From contig LR026961.1 of the NCBI GenBank assembly GCA_900498135.1, positions 4,313,552-4,377,551 of the forward strand: 64,000 nucleotides of DNA. The letters are read 5' to 3'. Of the stretch, positions 37,786-44,909 are shown piece by piece (the stretch's first letter is position 1; each line of letters starts with the position of its first letter). The notes under the pieces are model-generated. The model had not been told where the DNA came from, ran no database searches, and worked only from the letters and a program-made list of their open reading frames with translations. Position numbers and translations under genes: made by a program. Origin of the DNA: an uncultured Desulfatiglans sp. GTDB lineage: Bacteria > Desulfobacterota > DSM-4660 > Desulfatiglandales > Desulfatiglandaceae.

Positions 37786-38523
37786 ATGGACTACGAGATC
37801 AAATTGGAGGTGTTCGAAGGTCCGCTGGACCTCTTGCTCCATCTCATCCACAAGAACGAGGTGGACATCTTCGACATCCCCATCGCCGCGATCACCGACC
37901 AGTACCTGGCGTACATCGACCGGATGGAGGAGCTGAACGTCGGCCTCGCCGGGGATTTTCTGGTGATGGCCGCCACGCTCCTCCACATCAAGTCGCGGAT
38001 GCTCCTGCCGGAGCTGCGCGGCGAGGAGGACGAAGAAGATCCGCGGGTGGAGCTGACTCGTCCGCTCCTCGAATACCTCTCCTTCAAGGAGGCCGCACGC
38101 TCCCTCTTCGACCGGGAGATCCTGGAGCGGGACGTGTTCGTGCGGCGGGATTTTCAGGAGCTTCAGGAGCTCTCGGGAGGGGTCGAACCGGAACTCGAGG
38201 TCAGCCTCTTTCAGCTCATCCAGGCCTTCAAGCGTGTGGCCGACCAGCGCATCCCGGAGCGGCAGCTGCAGATGCAGATGGATGTGTGGAGTGTGAAGGA
38301 CAAGATCGCCCACATCCTCGACCAGCTCCGCGGCCAGGGTCCGCTCTTTTTCGCGGAACTCCTCGGGGGCGGCATCAGCCGCCTCGAGTGCGTGGTGACC
38401 TTTCTGGCCCTCTTGCAGATGGTGCGCTTGGGCCTCGTACGGACCTTTCAGCCGGCGGCTGAAAGCGACATCCAGATCCTGCCGTGCCCCGAAAACACCC
38501 CGAGGGACATCGCGGATGACTGA
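37786..38523 (+). CDS. scpA: Segregation and condensation protein A
   Basis: The 245-residue kleisin begins MDYEIKLEVFEGPLDLLLHL, the conserved ScpA start, with the LAGDFLVMAATLLHIKSRMLLP motif and a C-terminal winged helix. With ScpB and SMC it forms the chromosome-condensing complex. The stop overlaps the scpB start by 8 bp. The ribosome binding site is weak, consistent with coupling to trpS. Confidence 0.94.
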   Translation: MDYEIKLEVFEGPLDLLLHLIHKNEVDIFDIPIAAITDQYLAYIDRMEELNVGLAGDFLVMAATLLHIKSRMLLPELRGEEDEEDPRVELTRPLLEYLSFKEAARSLFDREILERDVFVRRDFQELQELSGGVEPELEVSLFQLIQAFKRVADQRIPERQLQMQMDVWSVKDKIAHILDQLRGQGPLFFAELLGGGISRLECVVTFLALLQMVRLGLVRTFQPAAESDIQILPCPENTPRDIADD

Positions 38524-39160
38524 CGAGATCGAAAGGACGATCGAGGCCTTTTTGTTCAGCGCCGCCCGCCCCCTGTCGGCGCGCGACATCCAGGCCTGGC
38601 TGCCCGAAGAGCCCCTGGACCGGATACAGGCGGCCCTTGAACGGCTGGTGCGGGAGTTCGAGTCCCTGGGGCGGAGCTTTCACCTCCGGGAGGTGGCGGG
38701 CGGCTTCCAATTCCGCACGCGCACCGCTTACGCCCAGGCTCTCCTGAAGATGCTGAGCACGTCCCCGGCGAGGCTCTCTCGGGCCGCGCTCGAGACCCTG
38801 GCGATCATCGCCTACAAGCAGCCCATCATCCGGCACGAGATCGAGCGGCTTCGCGGGGTAGATACGGGCAGCATCCTGAGGACGCTTCTCGAAAAGGACC
38901 TCGTCCGGATCGTGGGCCGCAAGAACCTCCCCGGGAGGCCGCTCATCTACGGAACGACCCGGCGGTTCCTCGAGGTCTTCGACCTCAGGGACCTCGCCGC
39001 CCTCCCCCAATTGAAAGACTTGCAGGAATTGACAACCCATGATGAAGAAGAGACCTCAGAAGCGCCGGCGCCCGTCCATGAAGCCCCGGAGGAAACCGGC
39101 TCCGCCCGGGCGATCCTCCCCGAACCGCCCGGTGAGGACGGCCGCAAGGGAGATCCCTGA
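38516..39160 (+). CDS. scpB: Segregation and condensation protein B
   Basis: The 214-residue protein has tandem winged-helix domains typical of ScpB (LETLAIIAYKQPIIRHEIERLRGVD; GRPLIYGTTRRFLEVF). It dimerises on ScpA within SMC-ScpAB. The 3' end overlaps the apparent rluB start by 122 bp, and the C-terminal 45 residues are acidic and unconserved. Confidence 0.92.
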   Translation: MTDEIERTIEAFLFSAARPLSARDIQAWLPEEPLDRIQAALERLVREFESLGRSFHLREVAGGFQFRTRTAYAQALLKMLSTSPARLSRAALETLAIIAYKQPIIRHEIERLRGVDTGSILRTLLEKDLVRIVGRKNLPGRPLIYGTTRRFLEVFDLRDLAALPQLKDLQELTTHDEEETSEAPAPVHEAPEETGSARAILPEPPGEDGRKGDP

Positions 39161-39911
39161 TTTCGGGCCGCCCCGTGAAAGCGGCGAGGAGCAGCGTCTG
39201 AACCGCATCCTCTCCCTGTCGGGCGTCACCTCCCGGCGGAAGGCCGACGAGATGATCGCCGAGGGGCGCGTCACGGTCAACGGCAAAATCGTAGCGGAGG
39301 CCGGGGCCAAGGCCCGCTGGGGGGTTGATCGCATCGCGGTCGACGGCCGGCCGGTCCCCGCGCCCGCCCCCCGCGTCTATCTCATGCTGAACAAGCCCTT
39401 TGCGGTCATGTGCTCCCTGCACGACCCCGAGGGCCGGCCGACCGTCGCGGAGTACCTTAAGGACCTGCCTGTCCGCGTCTACCCGGTCGGGCGCCTCGAC
39501 TTCGACACCCTCGGCCTTCTCCTCTTTACGAACGACGGCGAATGGGCCTTCCGCCTGAGCCATCCCCGCTACCGCGTGCCACGCACCTACAAGGCGACGC
39601 TGGCAGGGGAAATTGCGGAAGGCGACCTCGCCGCCCTCCGGCGAGGCGTCCCCCTGGAGGACGGCCCGAGCGGCCCTGCCACCGTCACCGTGGTCTCGCG
39701 CGGCCCTGAGCAGAGCGTCATCCGCATCACCATCACCCGAGGAAGGAACCGTCAGGTGCGCCGCATGATCGAAACCCTGGGCTACCGGATCATCCACCTC
39801 ATCCGCATCGGCTTCGGGCCCCTCGCGCTTGGCGATCTCAAGATCGGCCGCTACCGATTCCTCACCCCCTCCGAGGTGGAGGAACTGCGCAGCCTCGTGG
39901 GGCTTCCCTGA
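39039..39911 (+). CDS. rluB: Pseudouridine synthase, RluB/RsuA family
   Basis: The protein has an N-terminal S4 RNA-binding domain (RLNRILSLSGVTSRRKADEMI) and a catalytic domain with GRLDFDTLGLLLFTNDGE, whose first Asp is catalytic. It modifies 23S rRNA. The 290-residue form starts at ATG 39039 with a basic, low-complexity N-terminus overlapping scpB by 122 bp; GTG 39132 would shorten the overlap and keep the S4 domain. Which start is used is undecided. Confidence 0.88.
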   Translation: MMKKRPQKRRRPSMKPRRKPAPPGRSSPNRPVRTAAREIPDFGPPRESGEEQRLNRILSLSGVTSRRKADEMIAEGRVTVNGKIVAEAGAKARWGVDRIAVDGRPVPAPAPRVYLMLNKPFAVMCSLHDPEGRPTVAEYLKDLPVRVYPVGRLDFDTLGLLLFTNDGEWAFRLSHPRYRVPRTYKATLAGEIAEGDLAALRRGVPLEDGPSGPATVTVVSRGPEQSVIRITITRGRNRQVRRMIETLGYRIIHLIRIGFGPLALGDLKIGRYRFLTPSEVEELRSLVGLP

Positions 39912-39957
39912 GTGTTCCGCCCGTGCCCATCCAAAATCAGGAAGCGCCATTTTTTTG

Positions 39958-39986
39958 TTTACAAAGGGCGTTTCCTCTCCTATGAT
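39958..39986 (+). promoter_or_regulatory. Sigma-70 promoter of tRNA-Val(CAC)
   Basis: TTTACA (39958-39963) and TATGAT (39981-39986) are 17 bp apart, and the tRNA begins 12 bp after the -10 box. This is a near-ideal stable-RNA promoter. Confidence 0.8.
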
Positions 39987-39997
39987 GCGAATTTATC

Positions 39998-40072
39998 GGG
40001 CGGTTAACTCAGCGGGAGAGTGCCATCCTCACACGGTGGAAGTCGCAGGTTCAAATCCTGTACCGCCCACCA
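39998..40072 (+). tRNA. tRNA-Val (CAC)
   Basis: The sequence starts GGGCGGTTAACTCAGCGGG, has the anticodon loop CTCACAC (anticodon CAC) and the T-arm CAGGTTCAAATCCTG, and ends with an encoded CCA. All four arms pair. A variable accessory segment begins at its 3' end. Confidence 0.95.
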
Positions 40073-40160
40073 TCTCAATAAAACCGAACGTTGCAACATA
40101 TCGTGACGGTAACGTGTTAACTCCGAAGTAGCCTTAAAAAGGTGACTAAAGGGTGACTAG

Positions 40161-40196
40161 AAAGGCCGAGGAATGATCCCTCGGCCTTTTTCTTTT
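40161..40196 (+). terminator. Rho-independent terminator
   Basis: AAAGGCCGAGG (40161-40171) pairs with CCTCGGCCTTT (40179-40189) and is followed by a T-rich run. It would end tRNA-Val transcription about 100 bp downstream. Confidence 0.88.
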
Positions 40197-40288
40197 GGCT
40201 GCTTCAGATGAACGGTCTATCCGACACCCCTTTAAAAGTCAAGTTCCTCAAACCAGAAGCCAGGCCGACAGCCTCCCCTTATTTACGT

Positions 40289-40618
40289 TCACCAAGTTGA
40301 CGGCCGGCCGGCTGTGATGCCCGGAAAGATGCCGACATCGTTTGAGCTTTTCCGGCGCTTGATCAGTTCGAATTCGTGTGCGTCGCGGGCGAGGTCCATC
40401 AAATCTTCAGAAAACTCTTGACAATCTTCAACCGTTACATTTACGCCTTTACAGTTTGCAAGATTCATGAAGTGCGATCCGCCCGGCGGCAAGGCAGCGC
40501 GGTCGAAGCTGCGCCCAGCCTGTACGCCCCCCGGTAATGCGGCTGCGGGAGATTTCTCCCGTATTGGGGGATATTGAAGCATTGCCGCTTCATCGGTAAA
40601 TGACCATCTGCGCTTCAC
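40289..40618 (-). CDS. Hypothetical protein, doubtful
   Basis: The 109-residue frame starts at a GTG that overlaps the stop of the frame at 40615-40830 (GTGA). An internal ATG at 40468 would give a 59-residue peptide with the plausible amphipathic segment VEDCQEFSEDLMDLARDAHEF. No family recognised. It could be a remnant. Confidence 0.25.
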   Translation of the reverse strand: MKRRWSFTDEAAMLQYPPIREKSPAAALPGGVQAGRSFDRAALPPGGSHFMNLANCKGVNVTVEDCQEFSEDLMDLARDAHEFELIKRRKSSNDVGIFPGITAGRPSTW

Positions 40619-40830
40619 TGATTGCTCGTCACTGCGCCCAGGGCTTTCGCAGTTATTGCGTCCTTATAGTTTGGCCTGTGGAAAGCGGAGTTTTCATTTC
40701 GATTTCTACTACATGGGATTCGTAAGGTAATGATTCGGTTTCTGTAGTGAATACTTTGATCTACAGGGATTGCCGATTGATAGATGGCGCCTACTATACA
40801 CATCACCAAGGTCAATGCATTCAGTTTCAC
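40615..40830 (-). CDS. Hypothetical small protein with signal-like N-terminus, doubtful
   Basis: The 71-residue frame begins MKLNALTLVMCIVGAIYQS, which resembles a secretion signal, but has only a GTG start and no clear ribosome binding site. Its stop overlaps the next frame by 4 bp. It may be the broken start of an exported protein gene. Confidence 0.25.
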   Translation of the reverse strand: MKLNALTLVMCIVGAIYQSAIPVDQSIHYRNRIITLRIPCSRNRNENSAFHRPNYKDAITAKALGAVTSNQ

Positions 40831-40850
40831 AATAAAAAATTAATAATCAC

Positions 40851-42635
40851 ATGATATTTGTAGAAAACAATATCAAATTTGGAGATGTGAAAACGATGGA
40901 TTTAGAAAATTTTACCTTATATCCGGATCAGTGGTTTGACGTACCAGGTTGTGCTGATGTTAAAATATTTCCAGTTATACGCAAACCGTGTGTTATATGT
41001 TCTAATGCTTATATTTTAAAGACTGGCTTATATATTATTATAATTGATCCCGGCGCTCTTTTGGATCAAATCATATATATAAGGAATATTATTTCCAAAT
41101 TTTTGGTTTGGCAACACTTTCCTGTTTTTATTTTTCTAACTCATTGCCACATAGACCATTTTTTGGCGGCGCCGAATCTCGTTTACGGCGAACCCGCAGG
41201 TGAAATCATCTGCCATCGTGAAACAGCAAGGGCCATTGAGAACCGCGATGAGGACATCACGCTCGCAAACATGAATGCTACCGTTCTGCCCAAGTGCCAT
41301 GTCAAGGCCTGTTTCTTCGATGAGCCCGGCATAAGACAGCCAAATGCGTGTCACCCTTTGTACAGCCGGGACAGCTTTGTCGATCTTGGAACTGGGGGCC
41401 AGGTGCCCTGCCAGACCTTCCTAATTAGTGAAAGCGACAACATGCACATCTACCACACGCCGGGACATAGTCCGGACAGCGTCAGTTACCGGCTCGGCTC
41501 GCTCCTGTTTACGGGTGACCTCCATTTGGCTGCAACCCCGGGAATAGCAGGAAAATCGGGATGGGATAACGAAAAGTTGGCTGTTTCATTAGGAGCTATG
41601 TTGGAGGAGGGCCGTAAGACAGGCATATCTTTCGTCCTACCAGGGCACGGCAATATTATCGATTTTGAGCGGGCTGAGAAACTTTTTGCATCCGCGCGCA
41701 AAGATGCTTTGAGACTCAGTAACATCCCGCATTTCGATCGCCAACGATCCTTGTATATGTCTGAATATGCGATCATTCTTCTCGAAGAAGCGAGCAATAT
41801 ATTCTCCATCATTGGGGCTCGCCTAATGAAAATTTCATACTATCTCGAATTACTTGGGGAAGAGAAAAAATCTTTTGAAGTTTTGTGTGCGATCAATCTG
41901 AATGAAATAGAAGACATATTAATTGATTTCCAGAAATTTCTTGCAGAACTCAGGGGTAAACGCGGAGCACCTCTGATTTCAAAGGCAGTCCATTTTTCGA
42001 GAAAAGTTAGCAAAATATTTGATCCAGAAGACATTTCAGGCTTTTTTGATCCTTGTTTCATACGCAGAATCAAGAGTTTGCTTACTGACTTTATTAACGT
42101 AGTTTATGGAATTCAATTCAAGGATCAGGATAACACTTTTAACTTATACAATTCAGTAAAAGAAACTATATCTGAAATTATTAGCCAAAGCGTGCGAAAA
42201 ACAGATATGTATCACAAAATTCAAACTGATTCAGACTTTGTAAATCTTATTATAGATATGATTGCTTATACACCTCTATTATCAAAAATTGATATAAATT
42301 TAAATTCATCCGATGAGAAGTTGTACGTTACTGCTGACAAAAATATTTTCCAGGACATGCTCGTCGCTCTCCTTGAGCAGATTGCAGTTTCGGGATTGAC
42401 TCGGGTTCAGATGAACATTTATCGCAAGGATAAAGAAATCATTTTGTCGGTAGAAATTCTGGATGACGGCGAATCCTTCGTGCTCAGAGAGTCAAAATTG
42501 CTGTATTTGCAGCACTCGATGAAGCGCGCTGGTGGTATGTTCCATTCACACGCCGCCGATAAAAAGAATATCTACCACTATGTTTTTCCTTCACGCGTAC
42601 TGTGCTTTCCTTCAGAAAGCCCGCGGCGAGAATGA
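40851..42635 (+). CDS. Metallo-beta-lactamase fold protein fused to a degenerate histidine-kinase-like domain
   Basis: The first ~300 of 594 residues form an MBL hydrolase: THCHIDH (97-103), HTPGHSPDS, LFTGDLH and LPGHGN. A helical part follows, and the last ~130 residues resemble a HATPase_c fold (DKNIFQDMLVALLEQIAVSG as an N-box-like helix; LSVEILDDGESF as a D-x-G-like strand) but lack clear G1/G2 ATP-lid boxes and a phosphorylatable H-box. The combination suggests a sensor-like protein, but enzyme activity and signalling are both unproven. An alternative start is ATG 40896. AT-rich, behind tRNA-Val, so probably acquired. The 340 bp that follow hold no gene I can see. Confidence 0.65.
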   Translation: MIFVENNIKFGDVKTMDLENFTLYPDQWFDVPGCADVKIFPVIRKPCVICSNAYILKTGLYIIIIDPGALLDQIIYIRNIISKFLVWQHFPVFIFLTHCHIDHFLAAPNLVYGEPAGEIICHRETARAIENRDEDITLANMNATVLPKCHVKACFFDEPGIRQPNACHPLYSRDSFVDLGTGGQVPCQTFLISESDNMHIYHTPGHSPDSVSYRLGSLLFTGDLHLAATPGIAGKSGWDNEKLAVSLGAMLEEGRKTGISFVLPGHGNIIDFERAEKLFASARKDALRLSNIPHFDRQRSLYMSEYAIILLEEASNIFSIIGARLMKISYYLELLGEEKKSFEVLCAINLNEIEDILIDFQKFLAELRGKRGAPLISKAVHFSRKVSKIFDPEDISGFFDPCFIRRIKSLLTDFINVVYGIQFKDQDNTFNLYNSVKETISEIISQSVRKTDMYHKIQTDSDFVNLIIDMIAYTPLLSKIDINLNSSDEKLYVTADKNIFQDMLVALLEQIAVSGLTRVQMNIYRKDKEIILSVEILDDGESFVLRESKLLYLQHSMKRAGGMFHSHAADKKNIYHYVFPSRVLCFPSESPRRE

Positions 42636-42975
42636 AAGAACATCTAGGGGTAGTTGTCGGAAGCGCCGACTGGGATTATGTTCCGACATGGGCTTTAAGG
42701 CCAGCACAGAAGCAGCCTTTTAGAGGCTATCTTTTTGAGCATGAAATTTCGGTAGCAATGTGACTAAATTTCGCGAATGAACGGTGCCGACAAGCTGCCC
42801 CCCCACAGTCTTGAACCTTATCCAATATCATTTTAATACTTGGAAAACCAACAGGTTGCAGGCCTGGCAGCCTCATTTTTCATTGGACCATACGACAAAA
42901 GCGCCCCATAAATCAAACTTCGACCTCAAAAGATCACCTTACATGTTGACATATGGCACACAACGTACTTAAATA

Positions 42976-43151
42976 GTTTCCATCCGGAAATGGTCTTTTT
43001 GGCCAATCTCGGCGTCAATCTGCACGTTTGCTTGTGCGGCGACCTGCAGGTCGCCTCCGCACAAACGCTTGATTTCCTTGATATTGGCCAAAAATCCTCA
43101 TTTCCGGATTGGAAACTGAGTTCTACCGCGAAATCATTTCCGGATGGATAC
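42976..43151 (-). repeat. 176-bp palindromic repeat, intact copy D (inverted)
   Basis: Nearly identical to copy A but on the opposite strand, including the perfect central palindrome. It ends with GGATGGATAC 7 bp before the brnT ATG. The repeat's open frame continues in phase into brnT, so a longer apparent brnT frame begins inside the repeat at 42990. Confidence 0.92.
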
Positions 43152-43158
43152 GAAATAA

Positions 43159-43436
43159 TGTCTATGAAATATTATAAATGGAATCATGAAAAAAATGAAA
43201 AGCTTAAGGCCGAACGTGGCGTTAGTTTTGAACAGATAATCCTGCACATTGAACGTGGGGACCTTCTTGATGTAATTGAGCACCCGAATCAATCTAAATA
43301 TCCTAATCAGCAAATCCTGGTTGTCAAAATCAAAGACTATGTTTATCTGATTCCATTTGTTGGAGATGAAGAAGGTAAATTTTTAAAAACAATAATTCCT
43401 AGTCGAAAAGCGACTCGTGAGTATTTGGGAGGATGA
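43159..43436 (+). CDS. brnT: BrnT-family toxin (DUF497)
   Basis: From ATG 43159 (or 43165) the 92-residue protein begins MSMKYYKWNHEKNEKLKAERG and contains DVIEHPNQSKYPNQ and KTIIPSRKATREYL, the signature of one branch of the BrnT RNase toxins. BrnT inhibits translation until bound by BrnA. The antitoxin gene follows one base after the stop, the normal order. The upstream repeat probably provides its leader. Confidence 0.85.
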
Positions 43437-43437
43437 A

Positions 43438-43746
43438 ATGGCTAAAATAAAGCTTGATGAAGAAGAAAAGGATATTCTTGATAGTTATGAACGGGGAGAA
43501 TGGAAATCCGTAAAAAACGTTGATGAAGAAATCGAAAAACATAGAAGATACGCACGTCAGACTTTAAAAAAAGACAAAAGAATAAATATTCGGATCTCAT
43601 CTATGGTACTTGAAGAGCTTCAAACAAGAGCTGCTGAAAATGGCATGCCTTATCAAACATTAATATCCAGCATCCTGCATCGATTTGTAACAGGCAGGCT
43701 TATTGAAAAACAAAAGTCGAAAAATTCATTTGAGAATGACGTGTAA
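43438..43746 (+). CDS. brnA: BrnA-like ribbon-helix-helix antitoxin
   Basis: From ATG 43438 (GGGAGG upstream) the 102-residue protein has a helical N-terminus that should bind the toxin (DILDSYERGEWKSV) and a CopG-type ribbon-helix-helix motif (RINIRISSMVLEELQTRAAE). It should bind DNA and repress the pair. Starting one base after brnT, it is translationally linked to it. Confidence 0.85.
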   Translation: MAKIKLDEEEKDILDSYERGEWKSVKNVDEEIEKHRRYARQTLKKDKRINIRISSMVLEELQTRAAENGMPYQTLISSILHRFVTGRLIEKQKSKNSFENDV

Positions 43747-43852
43747 ACGCTGGCGTATTTTCACGCATCTCAATTCTGCGTTATGGAATTTTCATGATTT
43801 AGTATAAGTGTGCCAGCATAAAAGGAGATAAGAATATTGGTTGGATACCGTT

Positions 43853-43999
43853 TCATTTGCAGATTTCATATGGGGTTATTCGATTAATTTGTTTATGGCG
43901 CTTCACTGAAATAATCTTCTTGCCATTACTGTAGATGGAGTGGTTGGCTCCTTCTCTGAGAAGGAGGTGTCCTACTAAATCACGACGCTTGACTGACAC
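43853..43999 (-). pseudogene. Degenerate HicA toxin
   Basis: Reading from GTG 43999 gives 48 residues starting VSVKRRDLVGHLLLREG, then NHSIYSNG and SVKRHKQINRITPYEICK before a stop. This matches HicA (KRRDLxxHL, REGxNHSIY with the catalytic His, PRHxEI, KIC) but lacks about 7 residues after HL and the C-terminal LGIP. It overlaps the hicB stop by 20 bp, as real hicBA pairs do. Probably inactive; a minimal toxin cannot be excluded. Confidence 0.55.
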
Positions 44000-44216
44000 T
44001 TTGAATCTCTACCGGGAGTTGTTCAATGAGTGCATTTCCGAGAGGGATCTCCTTACCAAGCTGCTGGTATGGGAGAACCATTTCATGCAATGCATACCGG
44101 AGCATTTCACGGCAATTTTCAAGGTCATTACCTTCGGTAACAACCTCAGGCCACTCCACCAGTTGACCCATGTATCCTGAACTTATTTTAGCATATTCTC
44201 TTCTAATTCTTGGCAA
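43980..44216 (-). CDS. hicB: HicB-family antitoxin
   Basis: The 78-residue protein begins at TTG 44216 and contains SSGYMGQLVEWPEVVTEG and ENCREMLRYALHEMVLPYQQLGKEIP, the HicB partial RNase H-like fold. No DNA-binding tail is present, as in short HicB forms. It precedes and overlaps the degenerate hicA. HicB neutralises HicA, so here it may be an orphan. Confidence 0.7.
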   Translation of the reverse strand: MPRIRREYAKISSGYMGQLVEWPEVVTEGNDLENCREMLRYALHEMVLPYQQLGKEIPLGNALIEQLPVEIQSVSQAS

Positions 44217-44430
44217 ACAGTTGAATTAAGCACTATCTCTTTGTCATGGGCTTATCAATTTGGAAATGAAACCACCCAAAATATCATTTTATCATTATAT
44301 GTCAGTTGGTTAATCAATAAGCGAGCTTATCCCATCTGAAAACTCGGTCGGAATTTACCGGGATGCATAAAACTTCGTTCTTACCGAGGCAGCGTCATCT
44401 TACAGAAGAGCCAGAGTTGACAAATCCCTA

Positions 44431-44457
44431 GCTCTTTACCAGGTTTTGGTAAAGAGC
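44431..44457. other. Perfect hairpin
   Basis: GCTCTTTACCA and TGGTAAAGAGC pair over 11 bp around a GGTTT loop. No gene ends directly beside it and no T-run follows. It lies between hicB and the VapC remnant in a gene-poor stretch. Confidence 0.5.
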
Positions 44458-44572
44458 GATTTATGTCCGTACAATACCTATCGATAACCCCTCCGCGAAC
44501 CCCGCCAGCACCTGCCGCAGCTTCGTCTCGTCGAACAGCGGCTCCTATGACGGGGGCAATGTTTTCAGTGCA

Positions 44573-44677
44573 AAAGTGCCTTTCCATAGGGGCGAAATCA
44601 CGATCATCGTGGAGCAAAGTCAGCCCCTCGATAATGCAAAAAATTGCTATCATCACTTCAATTGTTTTCCGATGCCA
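44573..44677 (-). pseudogene. C-terminal remnant of a VapC-like PIN-domain toxin
   Basis: The minus strand reads KTIEVMIAIFCIIEGLTLLH then DDRDFAPMERHF, the conserved C-terminal half of VapC toxins (GLTLLHDDRDF with acidic active-site residues). An in-frame stop lies just upstream and the rest of the PIN domain is missing. No VapB is seen. The 230 bp to the next gene hold nothing clear. Confidence 0.55.
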
Positions 44678-44909
44678 TTAAAATCCTTCACTGAACAAAC
44701 TCAAGAAGCGATCCCAACCGTCGTTTCCTGCAGCCAGGCTCGAATAATCAACCCTTTCCGCTGCGGGTCGTCCGAGGAAGATCTGGCCGTGCACGGTCGA
44801 GGTAGAAGTCCGTGCGCAAAGATGCTATCCTTCAAAGAATTCCCTTCGTGGAGAATCTGCGGCGGGATCGTATTCTTCCCCTCTTACGGCGTTTTCAGGG
44901 AGGCCGCCG

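Noticed and set aside
42990-43158. Longer brnT start inside the repeat
   Set aside because: The extension is repeat sequence found elsewhere without brnT, and family members begin at MKYYxWN.
44460-44545. Minus-strand peptide EPLFDETKLRQVLAGFAEGL
   Set aside because: It reads like protein but is too short and unmatched to any family I know; left unassigned.
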